DNA of 64,000 bases. It comes from Fimenecus sp900545625 (GTDB lineage Bacteria > Bacillota > Clostridia > Oscillospirales > Acutalibacteraceae). Both the position numbers and the translations under genes were made by a program. Within the stretch, counting starts at the first letter, position 1. Every line of letters starts with the position of its first letter. The notes beneath the pieces were generated by a model that was given only the letters and a program-made list of their open reading frames with translations, ran no database searches and was not told the DNA's origin. The stretch is taken from NCBI GenBank assembly GCA_963931525.1, contig OZ007023.1:2170001-2234000 (forward strand). The letters are read 5' to 3'. Shown here in pieces: positions 24,336 to 33,540 of the stretch.

Positions 24336-25966
24336 AACGGGTACTGATCATCGGCAGCGGCATTTCGGGGCTGACCTGCGCCGTTGAAACGGCTATGGCG
24401 GGAAATTGTGCCGTGCTCGTTTCCCCCTACCCTTCTGAGCGCGCACAGTCCGTCATGGCGGCGGGCGGCATCAACGCCGTTGTGCCGAACGGGGATAACG
24501 GGGACAGCATCGATCTACATGTCCGTGAAACGCTCGACGGCGGCTGCCGCATTGCGGGCGAGCGAACCGTCACAGGGCTTTGCACCGACGCGCCGCACAT
24601 CCTAACGTGGCTGGAGGGCCTTGGCGTTGTGTTCACAAGAAATGCCGACGGCAGCCTTGCAAGGCGCGCCTTCGGCGGGCAGTCGCGCAAACGCACGGCA
24701 TATGCGGGCGCTTCCACCGGCAAGCAGATCGTGACCGCCCTTGTGCAGGAGGCGCGAAAATGGGAGTGCGCGGGCAGGATCACCCGCCGGCTTGGGCTGC
24801 AGTTCCATTCCGCCCTGATCGAAGACGGCGTTTGCAGCGGCGCCTTGTTTTACGATGAGACGGCAAAGCGGCTCGAACCGCTGTATGCCGACGCGGTCGT
24901 GTTTGCTACGGGCGGGCAGAACCGCCTATTCGGAAAAACGACGGGTTCGGCGCTGTGTGACGGCTATGCGGCAGGGCAGCTGTTTTTACAGGGTGCGAAG
25001 CTCAAAAACCTTGAATTCATCCAATACCACCCCACCACCATCGAAACACCGCAAAAACGCATGCTCATCACCGAGGGCGCGCGCGGCGACGGCGGGCGGC
25101 TGTATTACATGGAAAACGGCAGACGCGTCTATTTCATGGAGGAAAAATACGGGGAAAAAGGCAACCTGATGCCGCGCGACATCGTTTCCAAATGCATCTA
25201 CGACGCACCAAGCCAAGTGTATTTGGACATTGCGTTTTTAGGCGAACAGAAAATCAAGGAAAACCTGCGGGAGGTCTACGACCTGTGCCGGGAATACCTC
25301 GGGCTGGACGTTACAAAGGAAAGCATCCCGGTCGCGCCATCCGTGCATTTCTTTATGGGCGGGCTTGCGGTGGATATAAAGCACCGCACGAACATTTGCA
25401 ACCTGTATGCCGTCGGAGAATGCGCGTCGATCTATCACGGCGCGAACCGTTTGGGCGGGAATTCGCTGCTTGCCGCCGTATACAGCGGGCGTGTGGCGGC
25501 GCGGGATATTGCGCAAGTTTCCCCAACGCCTTCCCATGCAAACTTTGAAAGCTACATCCGTGAACAGAATGAAAAGCTCTCCGCACGCACGGCGACGAAA
25601 AGCCGGTTTTCCGCCGTATACATACAAAACGATCTCGCCAAGATCATGAATGAAGACCTCGGCATCGTGCGCACCGAAGAAAAATTGCATGACGGCATAC
25701 AGAATCTGCAATTCTATCTTTCCGTTGTGGAAAAGCTCAAATACGACAGTGAGATCTCGCCGTATCAGGCTTACAGTCTGCGCCCGATGCTCTGTCTGGG
25801 GCTTGCCGTACTCACCTGTGCCGCCGAGCGCCGGGAAACGCGCGGCGCGCATATCCGCACGGACTTTCCGCAGCGCGCGGACAATATGGCGACCTGCACT
25901 CTGATCGACTATAACAACGGGGTATTCGACGTGACCTACAGAAACGAGGATGAGCTATGCTGGTAA
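24332..25966 (+). CDS. frdA: Fumarate reductase/succinate dehydrogenase flavoprotein subunit
   Basis: 544-residue FAD subunit that reduces fumarate at the active site. N-terminal dinucleotide fold VLIIGSGISGLTCAVETA; the flavin-linkage region SVMAAGGINAVVPN; FGGQSRKRTAYAGASTG; catalytic segment LEFIQYHPTTIETPQKRMLITEGARGDGG; C-terminal LYAVGECASIYHGANRLGGNSLLAAVYSGRVAARD. ATG at 24332 overlaps the cytochrome stop. The downstream Fe-S gene overlaps by 10 bases. In an anaerobe lacking a visible respiratory chain here, it probably works as fumarate reductase, a redox sink giving succinate. Confidence 0.9.
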   Translation: MKRVLIIGSGISGLTCAVETAMAGNCAVLVSPYPSERAQSVMAAGGINAVVPNGDNGDSIDLHVRETLDGGCRIAGERTVTGLCTDAPHILTWLEGLGVVFTRNADGSLARRAFGGQSRKRTAYAGASTGKQIVTALVQEARKWECAGRITRRLGLQFHSALIEDGVCSGALFYDETAKRLEPLYADAVVFATGGQNRLFGKTTGSALCDGYAAGQLFLQGAKLKNLEFIQYHPTTIETPQKRMLITEGARGDGGRLYYMENGRRVYFMEEKYGEKGNLMPRDIVSKCIYDAPSQVYLDIAFLGEQKIKENLREVYDLCREYLGLDVTKESIPVAPSVHFFMGGLAVDIKHRTNICNLYAVGECASIYHGANRLGGNSLLAAVYSGRVAARDIAQVSPTPSHANFESYIREQNEKLSARTATKSRFSAVYIQNDLAKIMNEDLGIVRTEEKLHDGIQNLQFYLSVVEKLKYDSEISPYQAYSLRPMLCLGLAVLTCAAERRETRGAHIRTDFPQRADNMATCTLIDYNNGVFDVTYRNEDELCW

Positions 25967-26637
25967 AAATCAAGCGGCAGAAAGACGCCGAAAGCGCGCC
26001 GTATTGGCAGACCTTTTCGGTCGACGCAGACCCCGACATGACCGTAAGCGCCATGCTCGACCGGCTCAATTACACGGATGACCTTTATGACGCAGAGGGC
26101 GTCGCGGCGCCCCGCATCCGCTGGGAGTGCAGCTGCTCGCAAAAGATGTGCGGTGCATGCGCCATGGTGATCAACGGCGTCCCGAAGCTCGCATGCGCGG
26201 CGTTCCTGCGCGACGAGAAACGGGATGTTCTGACGCTGGAGCCGCTCTCCAAATTCCCCGTGGTGGCAGACCTGATCGTGGACAGAAGCATCATTTCGGA
26301 AAACCTGCAAAAAGCACAGGCATATTTGGGGACGTACCGCCCGCTGCGGAAAAAGGATTTTGAGCAGATGTATGCGGCGGCAAAATGCCTGAAATGCGGG
26401 CTTTGTCTGGAAGTCTGTCCGAATTACAGCAAAGGGGAGCATTTTTTCGGCGCGCTGTTTGCAAACGAGGCGGCGCTGCTCGCCCTGCAGAGCAAAGATC
26501 GTGCCGAACCGCTTCGAAAGGCCTATGCGGAGCACTTCGCCGCAGGCTGCTCCAAGGCGCTTTCCTGCGTCGGCGTCTGCCCGATGGAGATCGACACGCT
26601 CGCCTCTATGGCGCGGATGAATCGGTTTGGGAAATAA
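25957..26637 (+). CDS. frdB: Fumarate reductase iron-sulfur subunit
   Basis: 226 residues. N-terminal plant-type [2Fe-2S] ligands in CSCSQKMCGACAM (about 57-66) plus a later Cys in PKLACAAFL; [4Fe-4S] ligands in CLKCGLCLEVCP (about 143-154); and the [3Fe-4S]/[4Fe-4S] ligands in CSKALSCVGVCPMEID (about 199-211). It carries electrons from the membrane cytochrome to the flavoprotein. Overlaps frdA by 10 bases. Length is typical for SdhB/FrdB. Confidence 0.9.
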   Translation: MLVKIKRQKDAESAPYWQTFSVDADPDMTVSAMLDRLNYTDDLYDAEGVAAPRIRWECSCSQKMCGACAMVINGVPKLACAAFLRDEKRDVLTLEPLSKFPVVADLIVDRSIISENLQKAQAYLGTYRPLRKKDFEQMYAAAKCLKCGLCLEVCPNYSKGEHFFGALFANEAALLALQSKDRAEPLRKAYAEHFAAGCSKALSCVGVCPMEIDTLASMARMNRFGK

Positions 26638-26673
26638 AGCGTTTCCCAGATCTGTGCGTTTGCACAAACATTC

Positions 26674-26710
26674 AAACAGCGGGGGTACTTTTTGTGTGCC
26701 CTCGCTGTTT
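26674..26710 (+). terminator. Hairpin after the fumarate reductase operon
   Basis: AAACAGCG-GGGGTAC / GTGCCCT-CGCTGTTT stem around a T-rich loop. No long U-tract follows, so termination strength is uncertain. Confidence 0.45.
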
Positions 26711-26784
26711 CGATTATGACTTATCATTTTGTTATGATTCACTGCACAGCCGCCGTTATAGATAGGGCTCGGAGAAATGCCCGT

Positions 26785-27576
26785 TTATGTGCGAAAACCG
26801 TTGCGGTCGAGCCATGTGACCGATTGGCGCAGGGCTTCGACGGTTTTGGCCTCCAGCACGACGCGGCAGTTGTGCGCACGGGCAAGCGTCAGGTATTTCG
26901 GAAGATCGAGTTCGCCCGTACCGAGCGTAAGGTGGTTCTTCCTGCCGAGCGCGTCGTGGCAGTGGACATGGTGCAGCCGCTCGACGCGCTCCAGAATGAT
27001 CGGTTCATCCGCGCCGCCGACACCGTGGTTGTGCCCGATATCAAAGGTCAAGCCGAACACGGGGCTTTGCAGCAAGAGGTCGAGCGCTTCCACCTGGAAA
27101 TCCGTAAAGCCGTCGCTGTTTTCCACACAGATTTGAAGGTTTGCGCCGCCGATCGCGGTATCACACGCATCGCGGAAATCCCGCATGCTTTTCAGATATT
27201 GATCTTTGTGCGCCGCAAAAAGATAGACCTTTTTTGCAGGCAGTGTGAAATATACGCCGCACGCCAGATGCATATTGAGCACGGGCGCGCGCAGCTCTTT
27301 TGCAAGGCGTATCGTCTCGCGCACCGTGCGGCGGTAAGCCTCGGCGACATAGGGGTTAAAGTCGCTGACGTTTAAGTTCTCGTCGAGATGGATGGTGTAA
27401 TACACGCCGTATTTCTGTGCAATCGCCTGTAACTGCTCTGCATTCAGCGTATCCGGCTGGTACTGCGGCAGGTTCATGTTAAGCTCGATGAATTGCAGCC
27501 GCAGCTCACGGCAAAGCGCGGCGGTCTCTTCCAAAGACTGCAATTCCAAAAGCGTCGGCATACCGAAATCAGTCAT
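26785..27576 (-). CDS. Sugar phosphate isomerase/epimerase-like TIM-barrel protein
   Basis: 263 residues of the xylose isomerase-like/AP endonuclease family 2 fold. Metal-ligand type segments are visible: LQICVENSDG (Glu), VFGLTFDIGHNHG (Asp, His), LHHVHCHDALG (His) and RVVLEAKT (Glu) near the C-terminus. Start MTDFGMPTLLELQSLEETAAL. Stands alone on the minus strand between the fumarate reductase operon and the 5'-nucleotidase. The sugar substrate cannot be told from sequence. Confidence 0.8.
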   Translation of the reverse strand: MTDFGMPTLLELQSLEETAALCRELRLQFIELNMNLPQYQPDTLNAEQLQAIAQKYGVYYTIHLDENLNVSDFNPYVAEAYRRTVRETIRLAKELRAPVLNMHLACGVYFTLPAKKVYLFAAHKDQYLKSMRDFRDACDTAIGGANLQICVENSDGFTDFQVEALDLLLQSPVFGLTFDIGHNHGVGGADEPIILERVERLHHVHCHDALGRKNHLTLGTGELDLPKYLTLARAHNCRVVLEAKTVEALRQSVTWLDRNGFRT

Positions 27577-27691
27577 AAAATCACCCTATAAAGATCTGCG
27601 CTTTTCGGACGTACGGAAAGCGGCGTGTGAAACGTCCTATACAGACGACCGCCCCGTTTTTGCGGAGCGATCGGTTCGTTTTGTGTAATTT

Positions 27692-29591
27692 TTAGCGGGA
27701 AGTCGATTTGCGGCCGCGGCGATTGCGGATTCTCGCCGCCACCAGCAGCGCTGCCGCGCAAACGGGCAGGATCGCCGCAATGGTATACATGCCGTCCTGT
27801 GCTTGCGCACTCGTCGCGGGGATCGCAGGCGTTTCCGTCACGGGTGTCTGCGTGCCGTCCGGGGTTTCGGTCTCGGGCGTTGCAGGATCGTCCGGCGTAT
27901 CGGGCGTCTCCTCCTCGTCCGCACCGGTCTGCGGCGTGCCGCGCATAAAGCGGATGCGGCCGCTGCCGGACTCGTTTGCATATTCCTCGCCGATGACGCC
28001 GCCGAGCGTTTCGGTGATGTAGCGAATCAGCGCCTCGTAGTCCACCATGGTCTCGTCTTTGATAAGATTACAGCCCTGGAACATGGAAAAGCCGTCGCCG
28101 CCGTTTTTCAGGCAGTAGTTATGTGAAGCGAGCGTGTAGGTCTTATTAAGCTCCAGCGGCTCGCCGTTTATCTGAACATTCTGCACGCGATAGGTGCCGT
28201 CCACACGCACGAACATGCCGTTCTCGTCGAGCACCACGCCCGAAGGGATGTCACCGTACAGATCGAACGTGATCCCCGACACCTGCTGGAATCCGCCCGT
28301 GATATCGGGATAGGCGCGCGCACCCATTTCGAGCGCATCCAAAATCTGCTGCCCGGTCGCTTCCACCACGCAAAGCAGGTTGCCGAAGGGGTGCGCTTCG
28401 AGGATGTCGCCGTAGGTGACGTCACCCGCATAGATATTGGCACGAATACCGCCGCCGTTGACGATCGCAACGTCCGCGTCCATCATCACACGGTATGCAT
28501 CGGCGCAAAGATCCCCAAGGTTCGTTTCACCGCTGCGGACAAGCCACGCCGTGCCCTCCCGATTGTGGGCAAGCAGATCGACCTCGCTTTTCGCGACGAC
28601 CGTATTCAACAGCGCGCTGAAATCCCCCTGCAATTCGGAAACATACGCCTGCATATCGTCGTATGCCGCGCGTACAGTCTCACTTGCGTCTTCGGCGGGC
28701 ACATAATTTTCAACCAATTCTGTTGCAATGGTGCCGTCTGTGCCGATGGTCAGTTTCCCGATAGAGAAGAGCTTCGTGCCCGAAGAGGTCAGCGGCACGA
28801 TGCTGCCGTCTTTATCGGTGCAGTCCTGCTGCGGGATCACGCTGTGGGAATGGCCGTCGATCACCGCATCAAAGCCCGAAGTATTTGCAATGACTTCGGT
28901 AGACATCCACGGTGAGCAGGAAGGCTCTATGCCGAGGTGCGCGAGCCCGATGACGTAATCCGCACCGGCGGCCTTGGCTTCGTCGATGCTCTCCTGCACC
29001 GCCGTATACAGCGCCTGCCCATCGCCACCGCGGCAGAAATCATAGATAAATTCGCCGTTTTCATCCTGAAAATACGCCGGTGTGGAGCTGGTGATGGTTC
29101 TGGGCGTGCAAATGCCCACAAGCGCGACCTGCGTATCACCGAAGGTGAGCATCACATAGGGGTCAAAGACGGTCTCCCCTGTGCGCAGATCCGTAAAATT
29201 CGCGGAAACATACGGGAACTGCGCTTCTGTCTCTGTGATCTCCAAAAAGCGGTCCATTCCGTAGTCAAACTCATGATTGCCGGGCACCGCCGCCGCATAC
29301 CCGAGGCGGTTCATCAGGTCAACCATGTATTCGCCCTCGGTCAGCGCGCCGATCGCGTCGCCCTGTATCGCGTCGCCCGCGTCTACGAGCGCAACATAGC
29401 TGCCGTCTTCAAGCATCTGCTGCTTATATGCCGCGAGGCTCGCAAGCGAAACACCGTCCTCGTTCTCCACGGCACAGTGCATATCGTTGGTGTAAAGAAT
29501 CACAATGTCCCGATCCTGCGCTGCAGAGACGCTCACAAACGAGCAAAGCGCCAAACACAGCGTCAAAAGCAGGGCTACGCATTTTTTCATG
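27692..29591 (-). CDS. Secreted, membrane-anchored 5'-nucleotidase/2',3'-cyclic phosphodiesterase (UshA-like)
   Basis: 632 residues. ATG at 29591 (after AAAGGGGACCCCTGC) starts a signal peptide (MKKCVALLLTLCLALCSF ... SAA). The metallophosphoesterase domain carries ILYTNDMHCAVENEDG (Asp, His), LVDAGDAIQGD, VPGNHEFDYGMDRF and IDGHSHSVIPQ. The C-terminal 5'-nucleotidase domain has AIVNGGGIRANIYAGDVTYGDILEAHPFGN and NYCLKNGGDGFSMF. A Thr/Pro-rich linker and a C-terminal hydrophobic helix with a basic tail (RIRNRRGRK) anchor it; no LPXTG is present. Likely hydrolyses external nucleotides for nucleoside and phosphate scavenging. Confidence 0.9.
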
Positions 29592-29627
29592 CAGGGGTCC
29601 CCTTTCTCAGTTTCATTTACCGTAATA

Positions 29628-29655
29628 TTGTAGCATGGTTTTTGCAGACTTTCAA
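29628..29655 (-). promoter_or_regulatory. Promoter of the 5'-nucleotidase gene
   Basis: Minus strand TTGAAA (29655-29650), 16-bp spacer, TACAAT (29633-29628), about 37 bases before the ATG at 29591. Confidence 0.6.
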
Positions 29656-29679
29656 GCGCGTTCCCCGTCCGGCGGCGAG

Positions 29680-29708
29680 TTGACAAAGCGTCGCGCGGCG
29701 GCTATACT
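29680..29708 (+). promoter_or_regulatory. Promoter of the PflA-like radical SAM gene
   Basis: TTGACA (29680-29685), 17-bp spacer, TATACT (29703-29708). The 5' leader of about 75 bases contains two TTGTCAA copies. Confidence 0.7.
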
Positions 29709-29790
29709 GGAGATATACGGACAAGGCGCACAGCTTTGTCAACGGGTCATTTGTAAAGCTGTTTAACTTGTCAAAGAAGGAGGCGGCGCT

Positions 29791-30669
29791 ATGCTCTGCA
29801 ACACCTGCCCGCGGCAATGCGGCGCGATCCGCACGGAAAATACGCCCTCGGCCGGCTTTTGCAAAATGCCCTATAACGCCGTGATCGCACGCGCGGCGCT
29901 GCATTTTTGGGAGGAACCCCCTTTGAGTGCACACGGCGGCGCGGGGGCGATCTTTTTTTCGGGCTGCACGCTGCGCTGCATCTACTGTCAAAATTTTGAG
30001 ATCAGCCACAAAAATTTCGGGAAGTGCGTTTCGGTTGATCGCTTTGTCGAAATCATGCAGGAGCTGGAAGCGGCGGGCGCGCAGAACATCGACCTTGTGA
30101 ATCCCACGCATTTTGCGCCGTTTTTACGCGACGCGCTGACAAAATACAAGCCGCATGTGCCTGTGGTCTATAATTCCGGCGGATATGATTCGGTCGAGAC
30201 ACTTAAAAGCCTTTCGGGGCTTGTGGATATTTATCTGCCCGATTTTAAATATATGTCCGAAGCTACAGCTCGTCTTTACTCCGCCGCGCCCGACTACCCC
30301 GCGCGCGCGAGATCATCAATCCTCGAAATGCGCCGCCAGACAAAAGACCGTTTCGCGCCGGACGGACGGATGCTTTCGGGGCTTATTGTGCGGCATCTGG
30401 TACTGCCGCAGGGAACAAAGGATTCTTCGGAAATTCTGCGGTGGATCGCAGAATCCCTTTCCAAAGACACCTATGTAAGCCTCATGCGGCAATACTCGCC
30501 CTGCGGCAGGACATATCCTTACAAGGCGCTCAACCGCCGGCTTACCACAGCGGAATATGACCGCGTGCTGCGCACGTTTTTCGATCTCGGTCTGCACAAC
30601 GGCTTCATGCAGGAGCGTGCTTCCGCCAACGACCGCTTCATCCCGGCATTCGATCTAACAGGGGTTTGA
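29791..30669 (+). CDS. PflA-like radical SAM protein
   Basis: 292 residues. An N-terminal Cys cluster (MLCNTCPRQCGAIR ... GFCKMP) precedes the radical SAM triad CTLRCIYC (about residues 65-72), followed by ALHFWEEPPLS and LVNPTHFAPFL, features of the YgiQ-unrelated PflA-like (COG1313) group. ATG at 29791 follows AAGGAGGCGGCGCT. Such proteins are predicted activating enzymes for unidentified glycyl-radical or other partners; no glycyl-radical enzyme is beside it. It is followed by mscL with only 50 bases between. Confidence 0.85.
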   Translation: MLCNTCPRQCGAIRTENTPSAGFCKMPYNAVIARAALHFWEEPPLSAHGGAGAIFFSGCTLRCIYCQNFEISHKNFGKCVSVDRFVEIMQELEAAGAQNIDLVNPTHFAPFLRDALTKYKPHVPVVYNSGGYDSVETLKSLSGLVDIYLPDFKYMSEATARLYSAAPDYPARARSSILEMRRQTKDRFAPDGRMLSGLIVRHLVLPQGTKDSSEILRWIAESLSKDTYVSLMRQYSPCGRTYPYKALNRRLTTAEYDRVLRTFFDLGLHNGFMQERASANDRFIPAFDLTGV

Positions 30670-30719
30670 TTTTATAAAAAATTGTGCTATACTGTGGGAA
30701 AGCATGCGGGAGGCGCGCC

Positions 30720-31244
30720 ATGGCAAGAAAAGCTGCGGACGATATGAAAAAGCTGCGCAAAAAAGGCGGGCGCTTTTTCGGGGAATTCAAAACCTTTATT
30801 GCACGTGGGAATGTCATCGACCTTGCCGTCGGTGTGATCATCGGCGGCGCATTCCAAAAGATCGTAAATTCCTTAGTCAACGACATCGTCATGCCGCTCA
30901 TCAGCCTTTTGACGGGCGGCGTGGATTTCAACAACTGGTTTTTGGCGCTCGGCGAAGGCGATTTTTCCACCGTGGAGGAAGCACAGGCGGCGGGCGTCGC
31001 CACGCTGAACTTCGGCACGTTTTTGAGCACGGCGCTCGACTTTTTGATCATGGCGTTTGTCATTTTCCTGTTCATCAAGGGAATCAACGCCCTCTCCGAA
31101 AAGCTCAAGCGCGAAAAGCAGACGGAAAGTGCGCCGCCTGCCGTCAAAAAGTGCCCGTACTGCCTTTCGGAGATCGACATCGCGGCGACGCGATGCCCGC
31201 ATTGCACTTCACATATCCCTGTGGATACACAAGTAAAGGAATGA
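30720..31244 (+). CDS. mscL: Large-conductance mechanosensitive channel MscL with C-terminal zinc ribbon
   Basis: 174 residues from ATG 30720 (GGGAGGCGCGCC upstream). The MscL core is clear: FKTFIARGNVIDLAVGVIIGGAF (N-terminal helix and TM1), VNDIVMPLISLLTGGVDF, and TM2 TALDFLIMAFVIFLFIKGIN. Homologues are usually 130-150 residues; here a tail CPYCLSEIDIAATRCPHCTSHI adds a four-Cys zinc ribbon in the cytosol after the helical bundle. It releases osmolytes on hypo-osmotic shock. The tail might bind metal or a partner. proC starts 4 bases after its stop, so they are probably co-transcribed. Confidence 0.93.
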   Translation: MARKAADDMKKLRKKGGRFFGEFKTFIARGNVIDLAVGVIIGGAFQKIVNSLVNDIVMPLISLLTGGVDFNNWFLALGEGDFSTVEEAQAAGVATLNFGTFLSTALDFLIMAFVIFLFIKGINALSEKLKREKQTESAPPAVKKCPYCLSEIDIAATRCPHCTSHIPVDTQVKE

Positions 31245-31248
31245 GACT

Positions 31249-32046
31249 ATGAAAATCGGATTCATCGGCGCAGGCAATATGGCAAGTGCCATCCTGCGCG
31301 GCATGGTGCGGTCAAAGCGCTTTGACCCGGCAGTACTCACGGCATTTGACACACAGGCACAAAAGGCGGCCGTGCTCGGGGAAGAACTCGGCATCGGCAC
31401 ATCACGAAGCGCCGGCGAGCTTGTCGAAACCTGCGACACGGTGGTTCTTGCCGTCAAGCCAAATGTTTTTCCCGTGCTTCTGCCGGAGCTTCGCGAAGCG
31501 TTAAAGAGGCGTGACGCGCTGGTTATCTCCATTGCCGCAGGCAAGACGATCGACTACATCGAAGGTCTTTTGGGCTATGACGCGGCAGTGATCCGCATAA
31601 TGCCCAACATCAATGCCACCGTCGGCGCCGCCATGAGCGCCTATTGCTGCAGCGCGCGCGTGACGGACGAGCAGCGTGCCCTTGCCGAAGCCATGTGCGG
31701 GTCGTTCGGCGAGGTCATGCCGCTTGCGGAAAGCATGTTCCCGCTGTTCGGGGTTCTTGCGGGCTGCGCGCCGGCATACAGCTATATGTTCATCGATGCG
31801 CTCGCACGCGCAGGCGTGAAAAACGGCATGGCAAAGGCGGACGCACTGCACATCGCAGCACAGACGGTCTTGGGCAGCGCCAAACAGATTCTGGAGAGCG
31901 GCACGCATCCGTGGGAGCTCATTGACCGTGTCTGTTCGCCGGGCGGTACGACCATAGAAGGCGTTGCCTCTTTGCAGGCGGACGCATTTGACGCGGCAAT
32001 CTCGCGTGCTGTGGACGCGGCGCTGGAGAAAGACAGCCGCATTTAA
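31249..32046 (+). CDS. proC: Pyrroline-5-carboxylate reductase
   Basis: 265 residues. N-terminal NADPH-binding fold MKIGFIGAGNMASAILRG, and the family signature near the C-terminus (DRVCSPGGTTIEGVASLQ). Catalyses the last step of proline synthesis. Length is typical. It lies directly after mscL (both osmotic-stress functions, proline being an osmolyte) and is closed by a strong terminator. Confidence 0.95.
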   Translation: MKIGFIGAGNMASAILRGMVRSKRFDPAVLTAFDTQAQKAAVLGEELGIGTSRSAGELVETCDTVVLAVKPNVFPVLLPELREALKRRDALVISIAAGKTIDYIEGLLGYDAAVIRIMPNINATVGAAMSAYCCSARVTDEQRALAEAMCGSFGEVMPLAESMFPLFGVLAGCAPAYSYMFIDALARAGVKNGMAKADALHIAAQTVLGSAKQILESGTHPWELIDRVCSPGGTTIEGVASLQADAFDAAISRAVDAALEKDSRI

Positions 32047-32073
32047 GCAGGGTTGACCGCACCCATCGCGGAA

Positions 32074-32111
32074 AAAGCGCAGGATATTCCGTAAAGAATA
32101 TCCTGCGCTTT
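32074..32111 (+). terminator. Terminator after proC
   Basis: 16-bp perfect stem AAAGCGCAGGATATTC / GAATATCCTGCGCTTT, 6-base loop, then CTTTTACCTTTT. Confidence 0.9.
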
Positions 32112-32150
32112 CTTTTACCTTTTAAACAGCCTGCCCGTAAAACGCGAAAC

Positions 32151-32175
32151 GCCGCGGACCACTATGGTCTGCGGC
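32151..32175 (-). terminator. Terminator after rpsT
   Basis: Stem GCCGCGGACC / GGTCTGCGGC with one G-T-type imperfection. On the minus strand it is followed by GTTTCGCGTTTTA. Confidence 0.65.
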
Positions 32176-32199
32176 ATTTATCCTGCAATGAAAGTCTTG

Positions 32200-32457
32200 T
32201 TACGCCTTGTTGAGCTTCGTAACGAGGGCGGACTTTTTGCGGGCGGCATTGTTCTTGTGCAGAAGCCCCTTCGCGGTCGCCTGGTCGATCTTTTTCACGG
32301 CGGCGGTCACGAGCGCCTCTTTGTCGGCAGCGCCGCTTTCGATCGCGACGTTCGCCTTTTTAATAGCGGTCTTGAGCGCAGAATTCATAGACTTATTGCG
32401 CTGTGCACGCTTATTGTTCACGATCACGCGCTTTTTTGCGGACTTAATGTTCGGCAT
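32200..32457 (-). CDS. rpsT: 30S ribosomal protein S20
   Basis: 85 residues, MPNIKSAKKRVIVNNKRAQRNKSMNS start and Lys/Ala-rich helices typical of S20, which binds 16S rRNA. Preceded on the minus strand by GGGAGGTGTGACCG. Divergent from gpr, the same neighbourhood as in Bacillus and Clostridium (rpsT next to gpr-spoIIP). Confidence 0.96.
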   Translation of the reverse strand: MPNIKSAKKRVIVNNKRAQRNKSMNSALKTAIKKANVAIESGAADKEALVTAAVKKIDQATAKGLLHKNNAARKKSALVTKLNKA

Positions 32458-32536
32458 CGGTCACACCTCCCTTACAATAGCGGACTATATATTACCATTC
32501 TTTTCGGAAAAAAGCAAGTTTTTTTTCAAATTCCCC

Positions 32537-32565
32537 GATAGTTTTTCAAAGATGCGCCCATACTA
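32537..32565 (+). promoter_or_regulatory. Possible forespore (sigma-F/sigma-G) promoter of gpr
   Basis: CATACTA at 32559-32565 fits the CATnnTA -10 of sigma-G/sigma-F promoters, with an imperfect -35 (GATAG, 32537-32541) 17 bases upstream, 33 bases before the gpr ATG. gpr is under sigma-F/G control in Bacillus. Confidence 0.4.
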
Positions 32566-32597
32566 AAAGACGTAATACGCTTTTAGGAGGCGGTTTT

Positions 32598-33467
32598 ATG
32601 CAGATACGTACGGATCTGGCGCTTGAACAGCGTGAGCTTATGACCGGAAAAGCTACAGACAATGTACTGGTGCGCAAGCGCAGACTCGGCGCAGCGGAAA
32701 TCACGGAGGTCGAAGTTTGCAATGCGGCGGGGGAAAAAGAACTCGGCAAGCCGCAGGGCAAGTACATCACGGTCGAGATCCCCGAATTCGCACATGACAG
32801 TGAGCTTTTGGACGGGCGGCTTACCGCGATGACCGAAACGCTTTCCTCCTTGCTGCCGAAAGACGGCGCGGTGCTGGTGGCTGGGCTTGGGAACCCGGAC
32901 ATCACCCCCGACGCGCTCGGGCCGCGCACCGCACGAGGCGTGTTCGCCACACGCCATATTGACAAGGCCCTTGCGCAAAGCTTGGGTTTTTCAGAACTTC
33001 GGGAGGTCTGCGCGGTTTGCTTCGGGGTACTTGGGCAGACCGGTATGGAAACCGCTGAGGCGCTGCGCGGAATGGTCGGTACCGTGCACCCTTGTGCCGT
33101 TATCACCGTGGATGCACTCGCCTCTCGCAGTCTGTCGCGCTTAGGGAAAACCGTACAGCTGACCGACACAGGCATCACGCCCGGTTCAGGGATCGGCAAC
33201 AGCCGCGCGCGCATTGACCGAGAGACGCTGGGCGTACCTGTAATTGCCGTAGGTGTGCCGACTGTAGTGGACGCTGCCACACTCATTCATGATTTTACCG
33301 ACGGACAAACCCCGCACGAAGCATATGCAAAGGAAGCCGGTACTATGATGGTCACCCCGCGCGAGGTGGATACACTCGTGCGGCGCGCGTCGCGGTTTTT
33401 GTCGCTCGCCATTAACTGCGCGCTGCAGCCTGCGCTTGAGCCGGAGCTGCTGCTCAACATCGTATAA
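32598..33467 (+). CDS. gpr: Germination protease GPR
   Basis: 289-residue aspartic (A25) endopeptidase that degrades small acid-soluble spore proteins at germination. Start MQIRTDLALEQRE: the TDLA-x-E segment matches both the zymogen cleavage region and SASP cleavage consensus. GLGNPDITPDALGPRT and VDALASRSLSRLGKTVQLTDTGITPGSGIGN are hallmark motifs. ATG at 32598 follows TTAGGAGGCGG. The pro-region is very short compared with Bacillus GPR. spoIIP follows, as in other Firmicutes. Confidence 0.96.
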   Translation: MQIRTDLALEQRELMTGKATDNVLVRKRRLGAAEITEVEVCNAAGEKELGKPQGKYITVEIPEFAHDSELLDGRLTAMTETLSSLLPKDGAVLVAGLGNPDITPDALGPRTARGVFATRHIDKALAQSLGFSELREVCAVCFGVLGQTGMETAEALRGMVGTVHPCAVITVDALASRSLSRLGKTVQLTDTGITPGSGIGNSRARIDRETLGVPVIAVGVPTVVDAATLIHDFTDGQTPHEAYAKEAGTMMVTPREVDTLVRRASRFLSLAINCALQPALEPELLLNIV

Positions 33468-33540
33468 GCCCTCCGCCGCTTCTATTTCTTTTTTCGGACG
33501 CATATACTGCACCGAAAGGATAAAGCAAGAGGGACAGCCT

